Positions 1-9,278 of a stretch of 64,000 nucleotides of DNA are shown here, in pieces (within the stretch, counting starts at the first letter, position 1; every line of letters begins with the position of its first letter). Position numbers and translations under genes: made by a program. The stretch is from Opitutaceae bacterium (GTDB lineage: Bacteria > Verrucomicrobiota > Verrucomicrobiia > Opitutales > Opitutaceae), in NCBI GenBank assembly GCA_017994935.1, contig JAGOJU010000007.1, forward strand, positions 46,826-110,825. The letters are read 5' to 3'. The notes below the pieces were generated by a model, which was not told the origin of the DNA, ran no database searches, and saw only the letters and a list, made by a program, of their open reading frames with translations.

Positions 1-199
1 ATTGTTTCCATAAACTGACAGGTGCCTGGCGTACGCCTCTCCGGCACGCAGGGGAGATTCCCGGCGTGTCTGAAGGGCTTGGTACCCTGGCATTCCGGCT
101 GCAAGCTATGCGCATTCATTTCCTGCGCAACCGGGCCATGGCATTCGTTTGGGCCATGGCCTCCGGAATTGACCGCAACCCGGCGACAGGAAACGATTG
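1..199. other. Upstream region of the ROK kinase, no gene seen
   Basis: No coding sequence is supported here. Two copies of the self-palindromic GGCCATGGC lie at about 134-144 and 154-164, ten bases apart, and could pair or act as a paired binding site for a regulator of the kinase gene that starts at 200. A short AGGA element at 188-191 sits 8 bases before that start codon. The window begins here, so the upstream gene is not visible. Confidence 0.4.
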
Positions 200-1264
200 A
201 TGCCCCCACCTATGAGCAATTCAGACGGCATCTACATTGGCACGGACAGCGGCGCGACCACTTCCAAGACAGGCGGAGTGCGCGCTGACGGTTCCATCAT
301 CTCGCACAAGCTGAGGCAGAGCTCGACCAACTCACAGGCGGGCACTGCGGCCGTCATCGCAGGGTGGGTGGAGGGAGTGGTCGGCTTTCTCGCGGACAAC
401 CGTTTGACATGGGACCAGGTCCGTGGAGTCGGCCTAGCAATACCCGGACCGTACCAAAGCTATGGGGTCCTCGACAAATCGGCGAACCTGCCGGATGCCT
501 TTGCCGGCTGGAATTTTCATGCCGACTACAGCGCGGCGCTCGCGGCCAAGGCCGGGCGTCCGCTTCCGTTGATCGCGGGTAATGACGGCAATTATGGTGG
601 GGTTGCGGAGGCGGCGCGCGTGCGTGGCGCAAAAAAGGCTGGTGTGGTCATGCTTGCCCCGGGTTCAGGTCTCGGTTGCGCCTACATTGATCCACATGGA
701 TTTCCGCTTGATGGTGACAATTTCGCGGGAATGGAGGCGGGACACATGCCGGTGCCCCTGCATCTTCTCGGACTGCGGCCCTATCGCTGCGGGTGCGGTC
801 GTGACTGGGGGTGCATCGAGGCGTATTCCACGATTTCCGGGCTGCCCCAGCTGCTCGAGGATGTCCTCAAGAAGCATCCTCATCACGAACTCGCCACCTC
901 CACCGCTTCGACGAAGGAGAAGGTGCTGTCGCTCCGCACACGTGCGCAGAAAGGGGATCCGCTGGCGCTTGAGATATTCGACCTTCAGGCGAAGGCCCTC
1001 GGACTCCATGTCGCCGCTCTCGCGGTGTCGCTCGACCCGGAGTATTTCGTGATAGGCGGAGGCTTGATCGATCCCGAGGCGACGACACCTGAATTCCGCG
1101 CTCGGTATCTCGACGGCATTCGCGCCGCTGCCCGCCCCTACTTTTTCCCCGGCCAGAGAAAAAACATCAAGATCGTCGAGGCGACCCTCGGCGAGCTGTC
1201 GCAGGCCATCGGCGCCGCCCTGGTTTCGCTCTACACCGAGCAACGCAAGGCACGCGGGGCTTGA
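200..1264 (+). CDS. ROK family sugar kinase (glucokinase-like)
   Basis: ROK-family kinases phosphorylate hexoses or amino sugars with ATP in the cytoplasm. The protein (354 aa) opens with a phosphate-binding loop DSGATTSK instead of the usual DxGGTxxK. It has the catalytic pair N128-D129 (GNDGN), the zinc-ligand His182 in EAGHMPV, and a zinc-cysteine motif CGCGRDWGCIE from C197 that is one residue longer than the standard CGCGxxGCxE. There is no N-terminal helix-turn-helix, so it is a kinase and not a NagC/XylR-type repressor. The ATG at 200 was chosen because AGGA lies 8 bases upstream; a TTG at 197 and an ATG at 212 are alternatives. The substrate cannot be read from context. Confidence 0.85.
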   Translation: MPPPMSNSDGIYIGTDSGATTSKTGGVRADGSIISHKLRQSSTNSQAGTAAVIAGWVEGVVGFLADNRLTWDQVRGVGLAIPGPYQSYGVLDKSANLPDAFAGWNFHADYSAALAAKAGRPLPLIAGNDGNYGGVAEAARVRGAKKAGVVMLAPGSGLGCAYIDPHGFPLDGDNFAGMEAGHMPVPLHLLGLRPYRCGCGRDWGCIEAYSTISGLPQLLEDVLKKHPHHELATSTASTKEKVLSLRTRAQKGDPLALEIFDLQAKALGLHVAALAVSLDPEYFVIGGGLIDPEATTPEFRARYLDGIRAAARPYFFPGQRKNIKIVEATLGELSQAIGAALVSLYTEQRKARGA

Positions 1265-1606
1265 GCGAACCTTCCCGACGATGCGGGCGCGTTTCGGTGG
1301 GTGATCGTGTTTCCTGCGACTGTGCGGAACACGCGTCATCGCGACAGCGTTTCTCGCAAACGCACGTGGAGAGGCACGCTTCGTCGTGCCTGGTTTGGAA
1401 ATCGCCCGGAGATCGAAGGCATGTGCGCAGTCCTGCGGTGACGATACGAGGTGGATCACAAGGTGCGCGGCGGATGCGAATGGGGCGGCGCTGTGGTGCG
1501 GGACGCGAGCCCGGGCACGACGAAGCGGGCCACCCGATCAGTTGGTGGCGTGGGATCAAGCGATCCTGGTGGCTTCCGTGCGGGAGGGAGAGAGTGCGCT
1601 GGGCCC
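1265..1606. repeat. Intergenic with palindrome-bounded ~160-bp element (copy I)
   Basis: No gene is seen between the convergent ROK kinase and the Tat oxidoreductase. The hairpin GGCACG-CTTCGT-CGTGCC lies at 1373-1390 and the opposite-orientation form CCGGGCACGACGAAGC begins at 1511, giving an element of about 159 bp (1373-1531). The inner part, near 1468-1503, carries GCGAATGGGG and TGTGGTGC blocks that recur in the copies at 62.6-63.1 kb. This layout resembles a bacterial interspersed mosaic (REP pair) or a RAYT-mobilised miniature element. It may also act as a transcription barrier between the two genes. Confidence 0.75.
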
Positions 1607-2977
1607 CTACAGGCCCGCGACCTCCCAGCCTTTGCGGTAGGTCTTGCGCAGGTGGCGATTCGCTTCCTTCAGGTTGTCGAAGCGCAGTTTTTTCGCGTTC
1701 CAGTTCAGCGTGGTCTGGTGGTAGCGCACCGCCACGCTGCCGAGGAGGACAGCCTCGGTCAGGGGGCCCGAGTAATCGAAGCCCGCACTCGTTGTTGAAC
1801 CGTTGATGCAGGCTTCGGCCCACTGCGTCCAGTGGTGCGATCCCTTTTCATTCGGTAGCACGTAGTCCTTGAATTGCGCGCGGGGAAACAGCCGGGGCGT
1901 GTTGATGTGTGGCACATGAAGCACTCCTTTTGTGCCAATGAGGACGGAGCCCTGTCCGAAAATGCTCTTTCGGTTGCCGGCGGTGTCGCCGACGGCCTCC
2001 TGCGTGCCGTCGACAAGGGCCAGGATATCTGCCGGGGGACGCTGGTCCCCATCATACCAGGTGATCGGAACGGTTTTTCCCTCGGTGAAACGGGTGCCGG
2101 GAAAAACGTAGTGGATGCGGGCGTCCGTCGACCAGTTCCAGCGGTCGGGCGCGGGACCTTCCGAGCGAACCGTCTGCGGCGCTGTAAGATCCAGTGCCTC
2201 GAAAACAGGATCGAAAATGTGACACCCCATGTCGCCGAACGTCCCCGTGCCGAAATCAAGCCGCCGCCGCCAGTTGCCGGGATGATAATACTCGTTGCCG
2301 ACATAGGGCCGATCCTCACATACGCCCAGCCACAGGTCCCACCTGAACGTTGACGGAACGGGATCTCCATGGACAGGAGGCGCTCCGACATCACCCCACT
2401 TCTTGTTGCTCCATGTGTGCACCTCCCGGATCTTGCCGATCACTCCACTTTGCACGATCGCGACCGCCTGACGGTAGACCTTCTCGGAGTGAATCTGGAT
2501 GCCCATCTGGGTGACGACCCGCTTCTTGCGGGCGTACTCGGTGAGCACGCGGGTTTCGTAGATGTCGTGAGCGAGCGGTTTCTGGCAATAGACATGTTTT
2601 CCGAGCTGCATCGCCGAGAGGGCGATCGGCGCGTGCATGTGATCGGGCGTGGAGACATTGACCGAATCGATGTTGTCCTTTTCCTTCCGCAGCAGCTCGC
2701 GCCAGTCCTGGTATACGCGCGTCTCCGGAAACCAGGACTTGAGTTCCGCGAGTTTCGTCTCATCGACCTCCGCCACGGCAACAAGCTTGACGAAGGAATT
2801 GCTGCAGATTGACCGGATGTCCGCCCATGCCATGCCCGAGGCCCCGAAGCTCGCATGGTGCAGCGTCTTGCTTGGCGGGGCGGAAAGCAGGTTGCGCGTG
2901 AAAAATGGGGCGGCGAGGCCGACGGCTCCCGCGGTTTTGAGAAAAGTGCGACGGGTGAAGAGGGCGCTGGAGTTCAT
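1607..2977 (-). CDS. Tat-exported Gfo/Idh/MocA family oxidoreductase
   Basis: NAD(P)-dependent oxidoreductase of the Gfo/Idh/MocA family (456 aa), likely acting on sugars or sugar derivatives outside the cytoplasm. The N-terminus has a twin-arginine signal (R9-R10 in TRRTFLKTAG, then a hydrophobic stretch), so it should be exported folded with its cofactor, as glucose-fructose oxidoreductases are. The family signature CQKPLAHD supplies the conserved EKP-like lysine, here preceded by Cys-Gln rather than Glu. The C-terminal alpha/beta substrate domain is complete. The ATG at 2977 was chosen because it places the Tat motif near the N-terminus; the frame stays open upstream to 3022. It stands alone, so the substrate is unknown. 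Confidence 0.88.
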   Translation of the reverse strand: MNSSALFTRRTFLKTAGAVGLAAPFFTRNLLSAPPSKTLHHASFGASGMAWADIRSICSNSFVKLVAVAEVDETKLAELKSWFPETRVYQDWRELLRKEKDNIDSVNVSTPDHMHAPIALSAMQLGKHVYCQKPLAHDIYETRVLTEYARKKRVVTQMGIQIHSEKVYRQAVAIVQSGVIGKIREVHTWSNKKWGDVGAPPVHGDPVPSTFRWDLWLGVCEDRPYVGNEYYHPGNWRRRLDFGTGTFGDMGCHIFDPVFEALDLTAPQTVRSEGPAPDRWNWSTDARIHYVFPGTRFTEGKTVPITWYDGDQRPPADILALVDGTQEAVGDTAGNRKSIFGQGSVLIGTKGVLHVPHINTPRLFPRAQFKDYVLPNEKGSHHWTQWAEACINGSTTSAGFDYSGPLTEAVLLGSVAVRYHQTTLNWNAKKLRFDNLKEANRHLRKTYRKGWEVAGL

Positions 2978-3205
2978 AAATGGGTGATGATCAAGGGACG
3001 GCCAAACCGGACGTTTTTTCAAGGCATCATTGCTCGCAACCGCAGCGTTCGGGTTGCGGAAGGCGGGGAATCTCTGGAGATCGGATTGGACGTTTCCAGG
3101 GTTTCAGTTGATTGATGCTCATGATGTTGGAGCATTGCCCGAAGCATTTCCCTAAGAATCCTCCGGGTGGTGCGTTTGTAGGGAGAACCTGATACCATTC
3201 CTTCC

Positions 3206-4915
3206 ATGAAATCCTCCGGACAATTCCTGAAGGCGGCATTCGCCGCCACACTCCTCTCCTCGCCCCTCGCGATCGCCGCCGCGCTGCCTGTTGAGTCGCG
3301 TATCTCCGCGGCGACGGTTTATCTTGATCGCGCTGTTGTCACACGCAACGCGCATACGCTCCTGCCTGCGGGCGAATCCGAGGTGGTTTTCGAGAGGCTG
3401 CCTGCGGGATTGCTCGATGCCTCGCTTCAGGTGAGCGCCCGGGGATCCACCGCGGTCACCTTGATCGATGTCGCCGCCCGCCAGACCTACGTGGAGGCCA
3501 CGCTCGATCCGCGGGTTCGGTCGATCGAGGAGGAGCTGAAGGCAATTCAGCGGCAGGATGCGGACCTCAAGGGCAGACTTGCGCTGTTCGACCAGCAGCG
3601 CGCATTGATTTCACGGATCGAAGCCGCTGCGACAACTCCACCGCCACGCGACGCTGTGGGTTCGGGTGCGAGACCCGGATTTGAGGAATGGCAGAAGCTG
3701 CTCACGTTCCAGTTCGAAAACCTTTCCCGGATTGCCAGCGATCAGGATGCCGTGGTCCGGCAGAGGGAGGACCTGACCGCGAAGGCCGCGGCCCTGCAGT
3801 CGCAGCTCAATCTCCTCCGAAGCCGGCAGACTGCGGCGCGCAGCTACAAGACGGTCTCGGTGCGCGTTTCCTCGGAAGTGGCGGGCAGCCTTGACGTGTC
3901 GATTTCCTATGCGGTTCCCGGCGCCTCCTGGAGCCCGAGCTATGATGCGCGATTGAACACGGAAACGCGCAGTGTCGAACTGGGCTATTTTGGATCGGTG
4001 AGAAATGGCACGGGTGAGGATTGGAGCGCCATCGCGCTCACGCTCTCGACCGCACGACCCAGCCAGGGTGGCGGCGCGCCGACCTTGCCGCCGTGGATCG
4101 TGGACGTGTACAGAGCCATGCCCTACCCTGCCCAAAGCCTGGCGCGCTCGAGCGCGAAGGTTGCGCTTGAATTGAGCGCGGGGGCGGTTGCCCAGGCTAC
4201 CGCACTTGCGGACAAGGCGGAGGACGAGTCGATACAGGCCTATTTTGCGCAGGCGGCCATCGAAAGCGGAATGACGCGCGCGACGTTCCGCATTGGCACC
4301 CCTATCACCCTTCCGAGCGACAATGCCGCGCAGCGGGTTCCCATCACGCGTACCGGTTTGACGGCGTCACTCCACTACGAAGCCACTCCCAAGCTCATCG
4401 AGGCGGCTTTTCTCAGTGCCTCTGTCAGCAATGCGACCGATTTCCCGCTGCTGGCAGGGCCGGTGAACACCTTTCTCGACGACAGTTTTGTCGCGACGAG
4501 TCACCTCAAGTCCATCATGCCGCGCGAGAAGTTCGATCTGGCATTTGGCGCGGACGACGGGATCTCCGTCAAACGCCGGCTTGTGAACCGATTCGCTGAA
4601 GAGACCGGTTTCACCAGCAAGGGACGCCGTGTGACCTATGAATTCCTTGTCACACTCACCAACAACAAGAAAACCGCCGAGCGTGTGGTCTTCAAGGAGG
4701 CGGTTCCGCTTTCCCGCGACGAAAAGATCGTCGTGAAGCTGCTGTCTCCCGCCGAGCGGGATATCGGTGCTGCCGAGGGTCAGAAGGAAATCACGCGCGA
4801 TGCGGAGGGGCGTTTGGTGTGGAAGGTGGACCTGAAGCCGGGCGAGAAACGTGAATTTCCGATCAAGGTCAGCATTGACTATCCTTCGGATATCACGGTG
4901 AGCGGGCTCGATTGA
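3206..4915 (+). CDS. MuiA-like DUF4139/DUF4140 protein
   Basis: Predicted exported protein of 569 aa, related to the mucoidy inhibitor MuiA family. Residues 1-25 form a Sec signal peptide. An N-terminal beta-rich domain (about 30-100, DUF4140 type, VYLDRAVVTR) is followed by a charged helical hairpin (about 105-215) and a long DUF4139 beta-sandwich region (about 220-565) with the typical ISYAVPGASWSPSYDARL stretch. The family was named for an effect on capsule production in Klebsiella when overexpressed; the biochemical role is not known. It is monocistronic here: a terminator-like hairpin follows at 4976-5004. Confidence 0.85.
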   Translation: MKSSGQFLKAAFAATLLSSPLAIAAALPVESRISAATVYLDRAVVTRNAHTLLPAGESEVVFERLPAGLLDASLQVSARGSTAVTLIDVAARQTYVEATLDPRVRSIEEELKAIQRQDADLKGRLALFDQQRALISRIEAAATTPPPRDAVGSGARPGFEEWQKLLTFQFENLSRIASDQDAVVRQREDLTAKAAALQSQLNLLRSRQTAARSYKTVSVRVSSEVAGSLDVSISYAVPGASWSPSYDARLNTETRSVELGYFGSVRNGTGEDWSAIALTLSTARPSQGGGAPTLPPWIVDVYRAMPYPAQSLARSSAKVALELSAGAVAQATALADKAEDESIQAYFAQAAIESGMTRATFRIGTPITLPSDNAAQRVPITRTGLTASLHYEATPKLIEAAFLSASVSNATDFPLLAGPVNTFLDDSFVATSHLKSIMPREKFDLAFGADDGISVKRRLVNRFAEETGFTSKGRRVTYEFLVTLTNNKKTAERVVFKEAVPLSRDEKIVVKLLSPAERDIGAAEGQKEITRDAEGRLVWKVDLKPGEKREFPIKVSIDYPSDITVSGLD

Positions 4916-4927
4916 GCCAGATTCCCA

Positions 4928-4957
4928 GGCGCGGCGGAATCCCGTGCTTGCCGCGCC
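4928..4957 (+). other. GC-rich hairpin after the MuiA-like gene
   Basis: An 8-bp perfect stem (GGCGCGGC at 4928-4935 paired with GCCGCGCC at 4950-4957) with a 14-base loop starts 13 bases after the stop codon. It has no T tract. It precedes the terminator-like hairpin at 4976-5004, so the two may form a tandem 3'-end structure. Confidence 0.6.
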
Positions 4958-4975
4958 CGCATCCATGGAGAGACT

Positions 4976-5004
4976 GGCCGCCTTTCTTCTGATGGCGGCC
5001 TTTT
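4976..5004 (+). terminator. Rho-independent terminator, 6 bp before the next start codon
   Basis: GGCCGCC (4976-4982) pairs with GGCGGCC (4994-5000) around an 11-base loop and is followed by TTTTCCTTT. It fits an intrinsic terminator for the MuiA-like gene. The next start codon is at 5011, so no separate promoter and ribosome site fit between them. Either the structure is an attenuator for the downstream gene or the real start of that gene lies further inside. Confidence 0.75.
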
Positions 5005-5010
5005 CCTTTC

Positions 5011-6426
5011 ATGCGTGTTATTGAATCCTCGCTTTGGCGCGCGCATCTGCATGCGCGCATGCCGTTCAAGTATGGCATCGTGACGATGACCGAACTCCCG
5101 CACGTGTTTCTCCAGGTGCGCGCGGAGTTTTCCGGAGGAGCCTCCGGTGTGGGTGTCGCCGCGGACCACCTGCCTCCGAAGTGGTTTACCAAGGATCCGC
5201 AGAAGGATCCGCGCGTGGAAATCGATGAGATGCTCGTGGTGATCCGGCACGCGATGAAGGCGGCGGGAGAGATTCATGCCGCGACGGTGTTCGACTGGTG
5301 GCGCGAACTTTACCGTGCCCAATCCGCGTGGGCGGAGACCGCGGGTGTTCCGCCGCTGCTCGCTCATTTCGGCACATCGCTTCTGGAGCGTGCGGTGATC
5401 GACGCGTTTTGCCGGACGCATGGGAAATCCTTTTCCGCGGCCATCCGCGACAATCTCCTTGGCATCGATCTTGGCGCCCTGCGGCCTGAGCTGACCGGAT
5501 CCGTGCCGGGCGACTGGCTGCCGGCTTCCCTGCCGTCCCGTGTTTTCGCCCGCCATACCGTCGGCATGGTCGACCCCCTGTGGGACAAGGATGTCTCGGC
5601 CGCCGACCGCGTTGACGACGGGCTGCCGCAGTCGCTTGAGGCCGGCATAGCGGCGTATGGACTTCGTCATTTCAAACTCAAGGTGGGCGGAGGTGCCGAC
5701 CGGGAAAGGCTCCTGCGCATCGTCGAGGTTCTGGAGAAATGCGCCGCACCGGGCTGGGTTTGCACGCTCGATGGAAACGAGGGATTCAGATCGGTGGACG
5801 CGTTTCGTACATTCTGGGAGGGCGTTGTGGGGGAACCCAGGCTTGAGCCTCTGCGCCGCGGCCTGCTCTTCGTCGAACAGCCGTTTCATCGCGATCTGGC
5901 GCTGAGCGATGAGATCGGGGCGCTCGCCGGTCGCTGGCCCGGACGGCCGCCCATCATCATCGACGAGTCGGATGCCACGCTGGAGAGCCTGCCGAGAGCA
6001 TTGGTGCTCGGTTACTGCGGGACGAGTCACAAGAATTGCAAGGGTGTCATCAAGGGTCTGCTCAATGCCTGCCACATCGCGCATCTGCAAATGGCGAAAC
6101 CCAGGCAAATCTGGCGGATGAGCGGGGAAGACCTTTCCAATGTGGGACCCATCGGCCAGCTGCAGGATCTGGCTGTGCAGGCTGCGCTGGGCATCACGAG
6201 CGTGGAGCGCAATGGTCACCATTACTTCGCGGGACTCTCAGCCTGGCCTTCGGCCATCCAGGAACTGGTGCTGCGTCATCACGGCGACCTCTATGTGCGC
6301 TCCAACCGCGGCTGGCCGACGCTGCTCGTTCGTGATGGTGAAATCAGTGTCGAGTCCGTCTCAAAGGCCCCTTTTGGCGAAGGGTTCGATTTCGATCCGT
6401 CAGCCGCCGGAGCCGTGCGGATCTGA
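5011..6426 (+). CDS. Enolase-superfamily enzyme (mandelate racemase/muconate lactonizing type)
   Basis: Metal-dependent enzyme that abstracts a proton alpha to a carboxylate; the product is 471 aa. The barrel carries the superfamily residues: KxK at K222-K224 (FKLKVGG), the metal ligands D254 (TLDGNEG), E289 (FVEQPF) and D318/E319 (IIDESD), and a further lysine at K341 (SHKNCKG). The KxK plus distal lysine pattern suggests a racemase, epimerase or dipeptide-epimerase-like chemistry more than enolase itself, but the substrate is not deducible. It is about 100 residues longer than typical family members. The start at 5011 directly abuts a terminator hairpin; no Shine-Dalgarno site is visible. 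Confidence 0.82.
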   Translation: MRVIESSLWRAHLHARMPFKYGIVTMTELPHVFLQVRAEFSGGASGVGVAADHLPPKWFTKDPQKDPRVEIDEMLVVIRHAMKAAGEIHAATVFDWWRELYRAQSAWAETAGVPPLLAHFGTSLLERAVIDAFCRTHGKSFSAAIRDNLLGIDLGALRPELTGSVPGDWLPASLPSRVFARHTVGMVDPLWDKDVSAADRVDDGLPQSLEAGIAAYGLRHFKLKVGGGADRERLLRIVEVLEKCAAPGWVCTLDGNEGFRSVDAFRTFWEGVVGEPRLEPLRRGLLFVEQPFHRDLALSDEIGALAGRWPGRPPIIIDESDATLESLPRALVLGYCGTSHKNCKGVIKGLLNACHIAHLQMAKPRQIWRMSGEDLSNVGPIGQLQDLAVQAALGITSVERNGHHYFAGLSAWPSAIQELVLRHHGDLYVRSNRGWPTLLVRDGEISVESVSKAPFGEGFDFDPSAAGAVRI

Positions 6427-6481
6427 TATCGCCTGCGATCGGGGCCGCCCACGCCGGACGCCTGCCCGACGACCCTTATTC

Positions 6482-7480
6482 CTATTCCTTCTTCAGCTCG
6501 CGCGACATCAATGCGGCGAGTGCCGCTGCCGGCGCCTTGTGCTCGTAGAGGACGCGATAGACCTCGGTGAGGATGGGCGCGTCGATGTTTCGCTCGCGGC
6601 AAAGACCGTAGAACGACTCGGTCGTTCGGTATCCCTCGACGACGGATCTGCTCCGGTCCAGTAGATCGGCGGCCCGTCCGCCGCGTGCGAGCTGTTCGCC
6701 GAACCCGCGGTTCCGGCTCCACGAACCTGTACACGTCGCAACGAGATCACCGAAGCCGCTCAAGCCGTAGAATGTCTCCCTCTGCGCGCCAAGGGCCACG
6801 CCCAGGCGGACCATTTCTGCAAGGGCTCTGGTCATCAGCGCCGCCTTGGCATTGTCGCCCAGACCCAGACCATCCGAGCATCCTGCCGCAATGGCATAGA
6901 TGTTTTTCAGGCACCCTCCGATTTCGAGGCCGGGAAGATCGGCACTCGTATAGACGCGCAACGAGGTGCTGCTCAACTCCGCCTGGAGGGACTGCACCGG
7001 CGCATCGGCATGATTCGTGCTGAGGACCATGGCCGCGGGCAGGCCGCGGGACACTTCGCCAGCGTTTGTCGGGCCCGTGAGCGAACCGACAGTGCGGCCT
7101 GGAAGAACCGATGCGATGACCTCGGATGGCCGCAGATGCGTGCCGAGTTCGAGTCCCTTGCAAAGGCAGATGAGGAACTGGAGCCGCGTCGCGAGAGAAA
7201 GGTTGTCGCGAACACGCTCGCAGGTGGCCCGAAGGGCCTGCAGCGGACAGGCGAGGAGCACGACTTCCGCCTCCATGAGCAAGGGTGTCAGCTCATGTCC
7301 GATCTGGAGGCTTGGAGGCAGTTTGATCCCGGGCAGGTAGTCGCTGTTTTCAAGGGTCGAAGCGAGAGTCACGGCCTGTTCAAAGCGGCGTGGTGCCAAG
7401 GCAACGACATGGCCCTGCTTCACGAGATGAACCGCAAAGGCGGTTCCCCATGCGCCGGCGCCTATCACGAGGAAATTCAT
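6482..7480 (-). CDS. gpsA: NAD(P)H-dependent glycerol-3-phosphate dehydrogenase
   Basis: Reduces dihydroxyacetone phosphate to sn-glycerol 3-phosphate, the backbone for phospholipids. The protein (332 aa) starts with the dinucleotide motif GAGAWG (residues 7-12). It has the catalytic-lysine segment GGCLKNIYAIAAG, the family motifs SLTGPTNAGEV and GLSGFGDLVATCTG, and the C-terminal VYRVLYE. The length is normal. The ATG at 7480 was chosen because it begins MNFLVIGAGAWG; the frame is open to 7501. It lies about 100 bp downstream of lysA in the same direction and may share its transcript. Confidence 0.95.
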   Translation of the reverse strand: MNFLVIGAGAWGTAFAVHLVKQGHVVALAPRRFEQAVTLASTLENSDYLPGIKLPPSLQIGHELTPLLMEAEVVLLACPLQALRATCERVRDNLSLATRLQFLICLCKGLELGTHLRPSEVIASVLPGRTVGSLTGPTNAGEVSRGLPAAMVLSTNHADAPVQSLQAELSSTSLRVYTSADLPGLEIGGCLKNIYAIAAGCSDGLGLGDNAKAALMTRALAEMVRLGVALGAQRETFYGLSGFGDLVATCTGSWSRNRGFGEQLARGGRAADLLDRSRSVVEGYRTTESFYGLCRERNIDAPILTEVYRVLYEHKAPAAALAALMSRELKKE

Positions 7481-7582
7481 GCCCACATTAGAACCCAACA
7501 CGCGTGCGGGTGATAGCGAAATCTCAACCGCGGCTGGCTTGGGATCGAGACAGGGTTGGAGACCGGGGATGCAGGAATCTGT

Positions 7583-8887
7583 TCACGGGAGGAACGTGGG
7601 AAAACGTTCGCCGGCGATCAGCGATTCAAAAGTCTCGCGGCTGTGGATGAGCTCGAAGGCGCTTTCCCTGACAAGGACCTCTGCCGGCAGCAAACGTGAG
7701 TTATAGCGACTTGCCATGGAGAAGCCGTAGGCTCCGGCGCTCATGAGTGCCACAAACTCGTCTTCCCCGACCTGCTGAAGCCTTCGGTCGCGCGCGAAAC
7801 AATCGCTGCTTTCACAGATGGGGCCGACGACATCGGCCACCATCGAGGGACGGGAGGTATCGCGGTGCAGCGGCACGATTTCGTGATACGCGTCGTACAT
7901 CGCCGGGCGCATCAGGTCATTCATGGCTGCGTCGATGATGAGAAAATTCCTGTCATGGCCGCGCTTGAGGTACTCAACGCGGGAAAGAAGAACGCCCGCG
8001 TTGCCCACCAGGAAGCGGCCGGGTTCGACCAGGATCTTCAGTCCCAGGGGCTTGAGGAGTGGTACGAGTGCGGCTCCGTAGGCTTCGGGAGTGATGGGAC
8101 GCCTGTCCACGGGCTGGGTCTGCCACCAGTCCTCCTGTCCGCTTGCGAGGGCATCCCGGTAGACGATACCGATGCCACCTCCGATCGAGAAGTACTCGAG
8201 ATCGTACTTGTTCTTCAGTTCGGTCACGAGCGGCATGACTTTCTTGACGGCCTCCACGAAGGGGGCGGTATCTGTCAGTTGCGACCCGATGTGCATCTGC
8301 ACTCCCCGGATGGCAAGATGGGGATAACTCGCCACCGCCTGGTACGCTGCGGGCGCCTGGTTGAGCGGAATCCCGAACTTGTTGGCGGACCTGCCGGTGG
8401 TGACCTTGGCGTGGGTGTTCGCATCGACGTCGGGATTGACACGGATGGCGATGGGGGCCTTCACACCGAGTTTTCCGGCGACGTGATTGATGCGGGCCAG
8501 CTCAGGATCGCTCTCCACGTGGAGGGCGCGGATGCGATGTTCGAGAGCGAGGGTGATTTCCGCCTCGGATTTGCCCACGCCCGCGAAAACGCTCGCCTGG
8601 ACGTTCCCTCCGGCTGCCAGAACCCGACGCAGTTCGCCACCGCTGACGAGGTCGAAGGCGGCCCCGAGGTTTGAGAAGTGACGCAGCACCGCCAGCGCGG
8701 AGTTGGCCTTCATCGCGTAGCAGATTTGCAGATCGAGGCCATCGAGGGCCTTCGTCAGACGAGTAAAATTATCGGAAATCGTTGAGGCGCTGTACACGTA
8801 GGTCGGCGTCCCGTAGAGCCTGGCCACGTCGGTGAGGTCGACAGATTCGCAGTAAAGATTTTGGCCAACGTAGCGAAAATGATGCAT
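7583..8887 (-). CDS. lysA: Diaminopimelate decarboxylase
   Basis: Last step of lysine synthesis: PLP-dependent decarboxylation of meso-diaminopimelate to L-lysine. The product is 434 aa, of normal length. PLP-binding K60 is in YAMKANS. The barrel motifs HIGSQ and GGGIGIVY, the phosphate-binding EPGRFLVGNAG segment and the C-terminal catalytic CESSDCF and GAYGFSMASRYNSR segments are all present, which separates it from ornithine/arginine decarboxylases. gpsA follows on the same strand. Confidence 0.95.
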   Translation of the reverse strand: MHHFRYVGQNLYCESVDLTDVARLYGTPTYVYSASTISDNFTRLTKALDGLDLQICYAMKANSALAVLRHFSNLGAAFDLVSGGELRRVLAAGGNVQASVFAGVGKSEAEITLALEHRIRALHVESDPELARINHVAGKLGVKAPIAIRVNPDVDANTHAKVTTGRSANKFGIPLNQAPAAYQAVASYPHLAIRGVQMHIGSQLTDTAPFVEAVKKVMPLVTELKNKYDLEYFSIGGGIGIVYRDALASGQEDWWQTQPVDRRPITPEAYGAALVPLLKPLGLKILVEPGRFLVGNAGVLLSRVEYLKRGHDRNFLIIDAAMNDLMRPAMYDAYHEIVPLHRDTSRPSMVADVVGPICESSDCFARDRRLQQVGEDEFVALMSAGAYGFSMASRYNSRLLPAEVLVRESAFELIHSRETFESLIAGERFPTFLP

Positions 8888-8988
8888 GAGGCTTTGAGCA
8901 CCAAAAAATCCAAAATACGCGTGATTGAGCTCGACGCTGCTTCGTTCCCGTAGAAAAAACCAATCAAAATTTAGAGCCTGTTTCCGAA

Positions 8989-9258
8989 GTGTTTCGCAGC
9001 CTTTTTAACGCCCTCTTTCATCGTCCCACCTACCGCTTCGGCAAGGTGGACAACGCGCGGATCCGGCGCACCACCCTGCGCAACGCCCAGTTTGTCAGTT
9101 TCATGTCGCAGCAAGGCCTCGGTCGGGGAGGCAACCCCGATGCCCATGACACCCGCCTCCGCCGGCAAAGGATTTTTCGGGCGGGTGTGGCCTGCGCGGC
9201 CCTCGCCGCCCTGATTTGGATCGGCATCGAAAGTGCCAAGGCACTTTCAATGTTCTGA
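8989..9258 (+). CDS. Small hypothetical protein with C-terminal membrane helix
   Basis: An 89-residue frame starting with GTG encodes a basic N-terminal part (Arg-rich, about 11-63) and a single hydrophobic helix at about 62-82, consistent with a C-tail-anchored inner-membrane protein. No family is recognised. It lies divergent from lysA and convergent to the TPR gene, and a long hairpin follows at 9279-9333, which supports a real transcription unit. The start codon is uncertain. Confidence 0.5.
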   Translation: MFRSLFNALFHRPTYRFGKVDNARIRRTTLRNAQFVSFMSQQGLGRGGNPDAHDTRLRRQRIFRAGVACAALAALIWIGIESAKALSMF

Positions 9259-9278
9259 GCGATCGGGGAAGGCTTGGA

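Noticed and set aside
22..288. Plus-strand frame of 88 aa at the left end
   Set aside because: It overlaps the ROK kinase start in another frame, has many Trp/Pro residues and no homology cues.
4879..6222. Minus-strand frame of 447 aa over the enolase-family gene
   Set aside because: Antisense open frame; the plus-strand protein has all superfamily active-site residues.
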